Source of the DNA: DASRHK01 sp035650495
Lineage (GTDB): Bacteria > Pseudomonadota > Gammaproteobacteria > Nevskiales > Nevskiaceae
NCBI GenBank assembly: GCA_035650495.1
Contig: DASRHK010000047.1
Span: 1 to 6,923 of the forward strand
DNA length: 6,923 bases
Direction: 5' to 3'
A model generated the notes under the pieces. It did not search any database. It worked only from the letters and a program-made list of their open reading frames with translations, and was not told where the DNA came from. Of the stretch, positions 6,190 through 6,923 are shown one piece after another. The position numbers were made by a program, and so were the translations under genes. Position 1 is the first letter of the stretch; every line of letters begins with the position of its first letter.

Positions 6190-6923
6190 ATGACCCACGA
6201 TCTCTTCGGCACGCTCAAGGAATTCAGGCTCCGCTCCGGAGCAGGCGGCCGGCTCTATTCGCTGCCGGCGCTCGAAGCCGCCGGCATCGGCAAGGTCTCG
6301 CGCCTGCCGATCTCGATTCGCATCGTGCTCGAGAGCGTGCTGCGCAATTGCGACGGCAAGAAGGTGGCCGAATCGCACGTGCGCGAGGTGGCGAACTGGA
6401 AGCCGGTGGCCGAGCGCGTGGACGAGATCCCGTTCGTGGTCGCGCGCGTCGTGCTGCAGGATTTCACCGGGGTGCCGCTGCTCGCCGATCTCGCCGCGAT
6501 GCGCAACGTCGCGGCCGACATGGGTCGCGACGCCAAGACGATCGAGCCGCTCGTGCCGGTCGATCTCGTGGTCGATCACTCCATCATGGTGGACTACTAC
6601 CGCCGTCCCGACGCGCTCGATCTCAACATGAAGCTCGAGTTCAAGCGCAACGGTGAGCGCTACCAGTTCATGAAATGGGGCATGCAGGCGTTCGACACGT
6701 TCAAGGTCGTGCCGCCGGGCATCGGCATCGTGCACCAGGTGAATCTCGAGTACCTCGCCCCCGGCGTGCACCAGAAGAACGGCATCTACTACCCCGACTC
6801 GCTCGTCGGCACCGACAGTCACACCACCATGATCAACGGCATCGGCGTGGTCGGATGGGGTGTCGGAGGCATCGAGGCCGAAGCAGGAATGCTCGGTCAG
6901 CCGGTGTATTTCCTCACCCCGGA
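6190..6923 (+). CDS. acnA: Aconitate hydratase, AcnA/IRP type (5' part, truncated by window edge)
   Basis: The first 244 codons of an AcnA-type aconitase; the family is ~900 residues, so roughly three quarters lies past the right edge. It is a cytoplasmic [4Fe-4S] enzyme interconverting citrate and isocitrate. In this operon it probably also hydrates 2-methyl-cis-aconitate to 2-methylisocitrate, the step between PrpD and PrpB. Visible family marks are SVLRNCDG (49-56), LQDFTGVP (89-96, substrate-side Gln90), VDHS (128-131, Asp129 and His130), PPGIGIVHQVNLEYL (175-189), and GTDSHTTMING (207-217, with Asp209, Ser210 and His211). The three cluster cysteines lie later and cannot be seen. The QDFTGVP and DLAAMR wording is AcnA-like, not AcnD-like (AcnD has QDILGQTALVDLAGLR as I recall). 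The start is supported by AAAGGA at 6176-6181. Confidence 0.93.
   Translation, partial: MTHDLFGTLKEFRLRSGAGGRLYSLPALEAAGIGKVSRLPISIRIVLESVLRNCDGKKVAESHVREVANWKPVAERVDEIPFVVARVVLQDFTGVPLLADLAAMRNVAADMGRDAKTIEPLVPVDLVVDHSIMVDYYRRPDALDLNMKLEFKRNGERYQFMKWGMQAFDTFKVVPPGIGIVHQVNLEYLAPGVHQKNGIYYPDSLVGTDSHTTMINGIGVVGWGVGGIEAEAGMLGQPVYFLTP

Noticed and set aside
6173..6193. Six-codon mini-ORF (MKGNHA) whose stop overlaps the aconitase ATG
   Set aside because: It has no Shine-Dalgarno of its own and contains the binding site of the real gene. Such short frames arise readily by chance, and its peptide shows no attenuator-like codon run.
1..6923. Mobile element, CRISPR array, tRNA/rRNA, toxin-antitoxin or defence genes
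   Set aside because: No transposase motifs, terminal inverted or direct repeats, spaced repeat units, or RNA-gene-like sequence were seen on either strand. Composition is uniform apart from the short AT-rich operator.

Overview
The window is a compact central-carbon and propionate catabolism locus. It comes from a GC-rich bacterium, most likely a betaproteobacterium of the Burkholderiales type. Three things point that way: strong G/C third-position bias, a cytosolic-type NAD malate dehydrogenase of 328 residues, and a divergent GntR/UTRA regulator next to mdh. The taxonomic call is inference from recalled gene style and order, since no search was possible.

Layout. On the minus strand, 9-740 encodes a HutC-type GntR regulator (winged helix plus UTRA ligand domain). 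A ~206-bp divergent intergenic region (741-946) holds the only AT-rich patch in the window. That patch contains a 19-bp imperfect palindrome (765-783), and five bases further on lies a plus-strand promoter with a perfect TTGACA -35 box (789-817). The predicted leader is ~120 nt and can form an 11-bp bulged hairpin (852-887). The plus strand then carries six genes in one direction: mdh (947-1933), prpB (2018-2911, GTG start), prpC (2937-4094), prpD (4117-5568), a gene for a small secreted DUF3617-like protein (5571-6116), and an AcnA-type aconitase (6190 to beyond the right edge). Gaps are 84, 25, 22, 2 and 73 bp. None contains a convincing rho-independent terminator, so the set reads as one operon.

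How the genes fit together. PrpC condenses propionyl-CoA with oxaloacetate to 2-methylcitrate. PrpD dehydrates this to 2-methyl-cis-aconitate, an aconitase rehydrates it to 2-methylisocitrate, and PrpB cleaves that to pyruvate and succinate. Malate dehydrogenase regenerates oxaloacetate from succinate-derived malate. The operon therefore encodes the methylcitrate cycle plus the step that refills its acceptor. Propionyl-CoA synthetase (prpE) and a sigma54-type PrpR are not in the window. A GntR regulator takes the usual position of PrpR.

The enzymes are well-known families with their catalytic residues intact. I found no mobile element, CRISPR array, tRNA or rRNA, and nothing I would call a new defence or mobile system. 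The points most worth following are the divergent operator/promoter, the structured mdh leader, the exported protein embedded in the enzyme operon, and the pairing of PrpD with an AcnA-type rather than AcnD-type aconitase.
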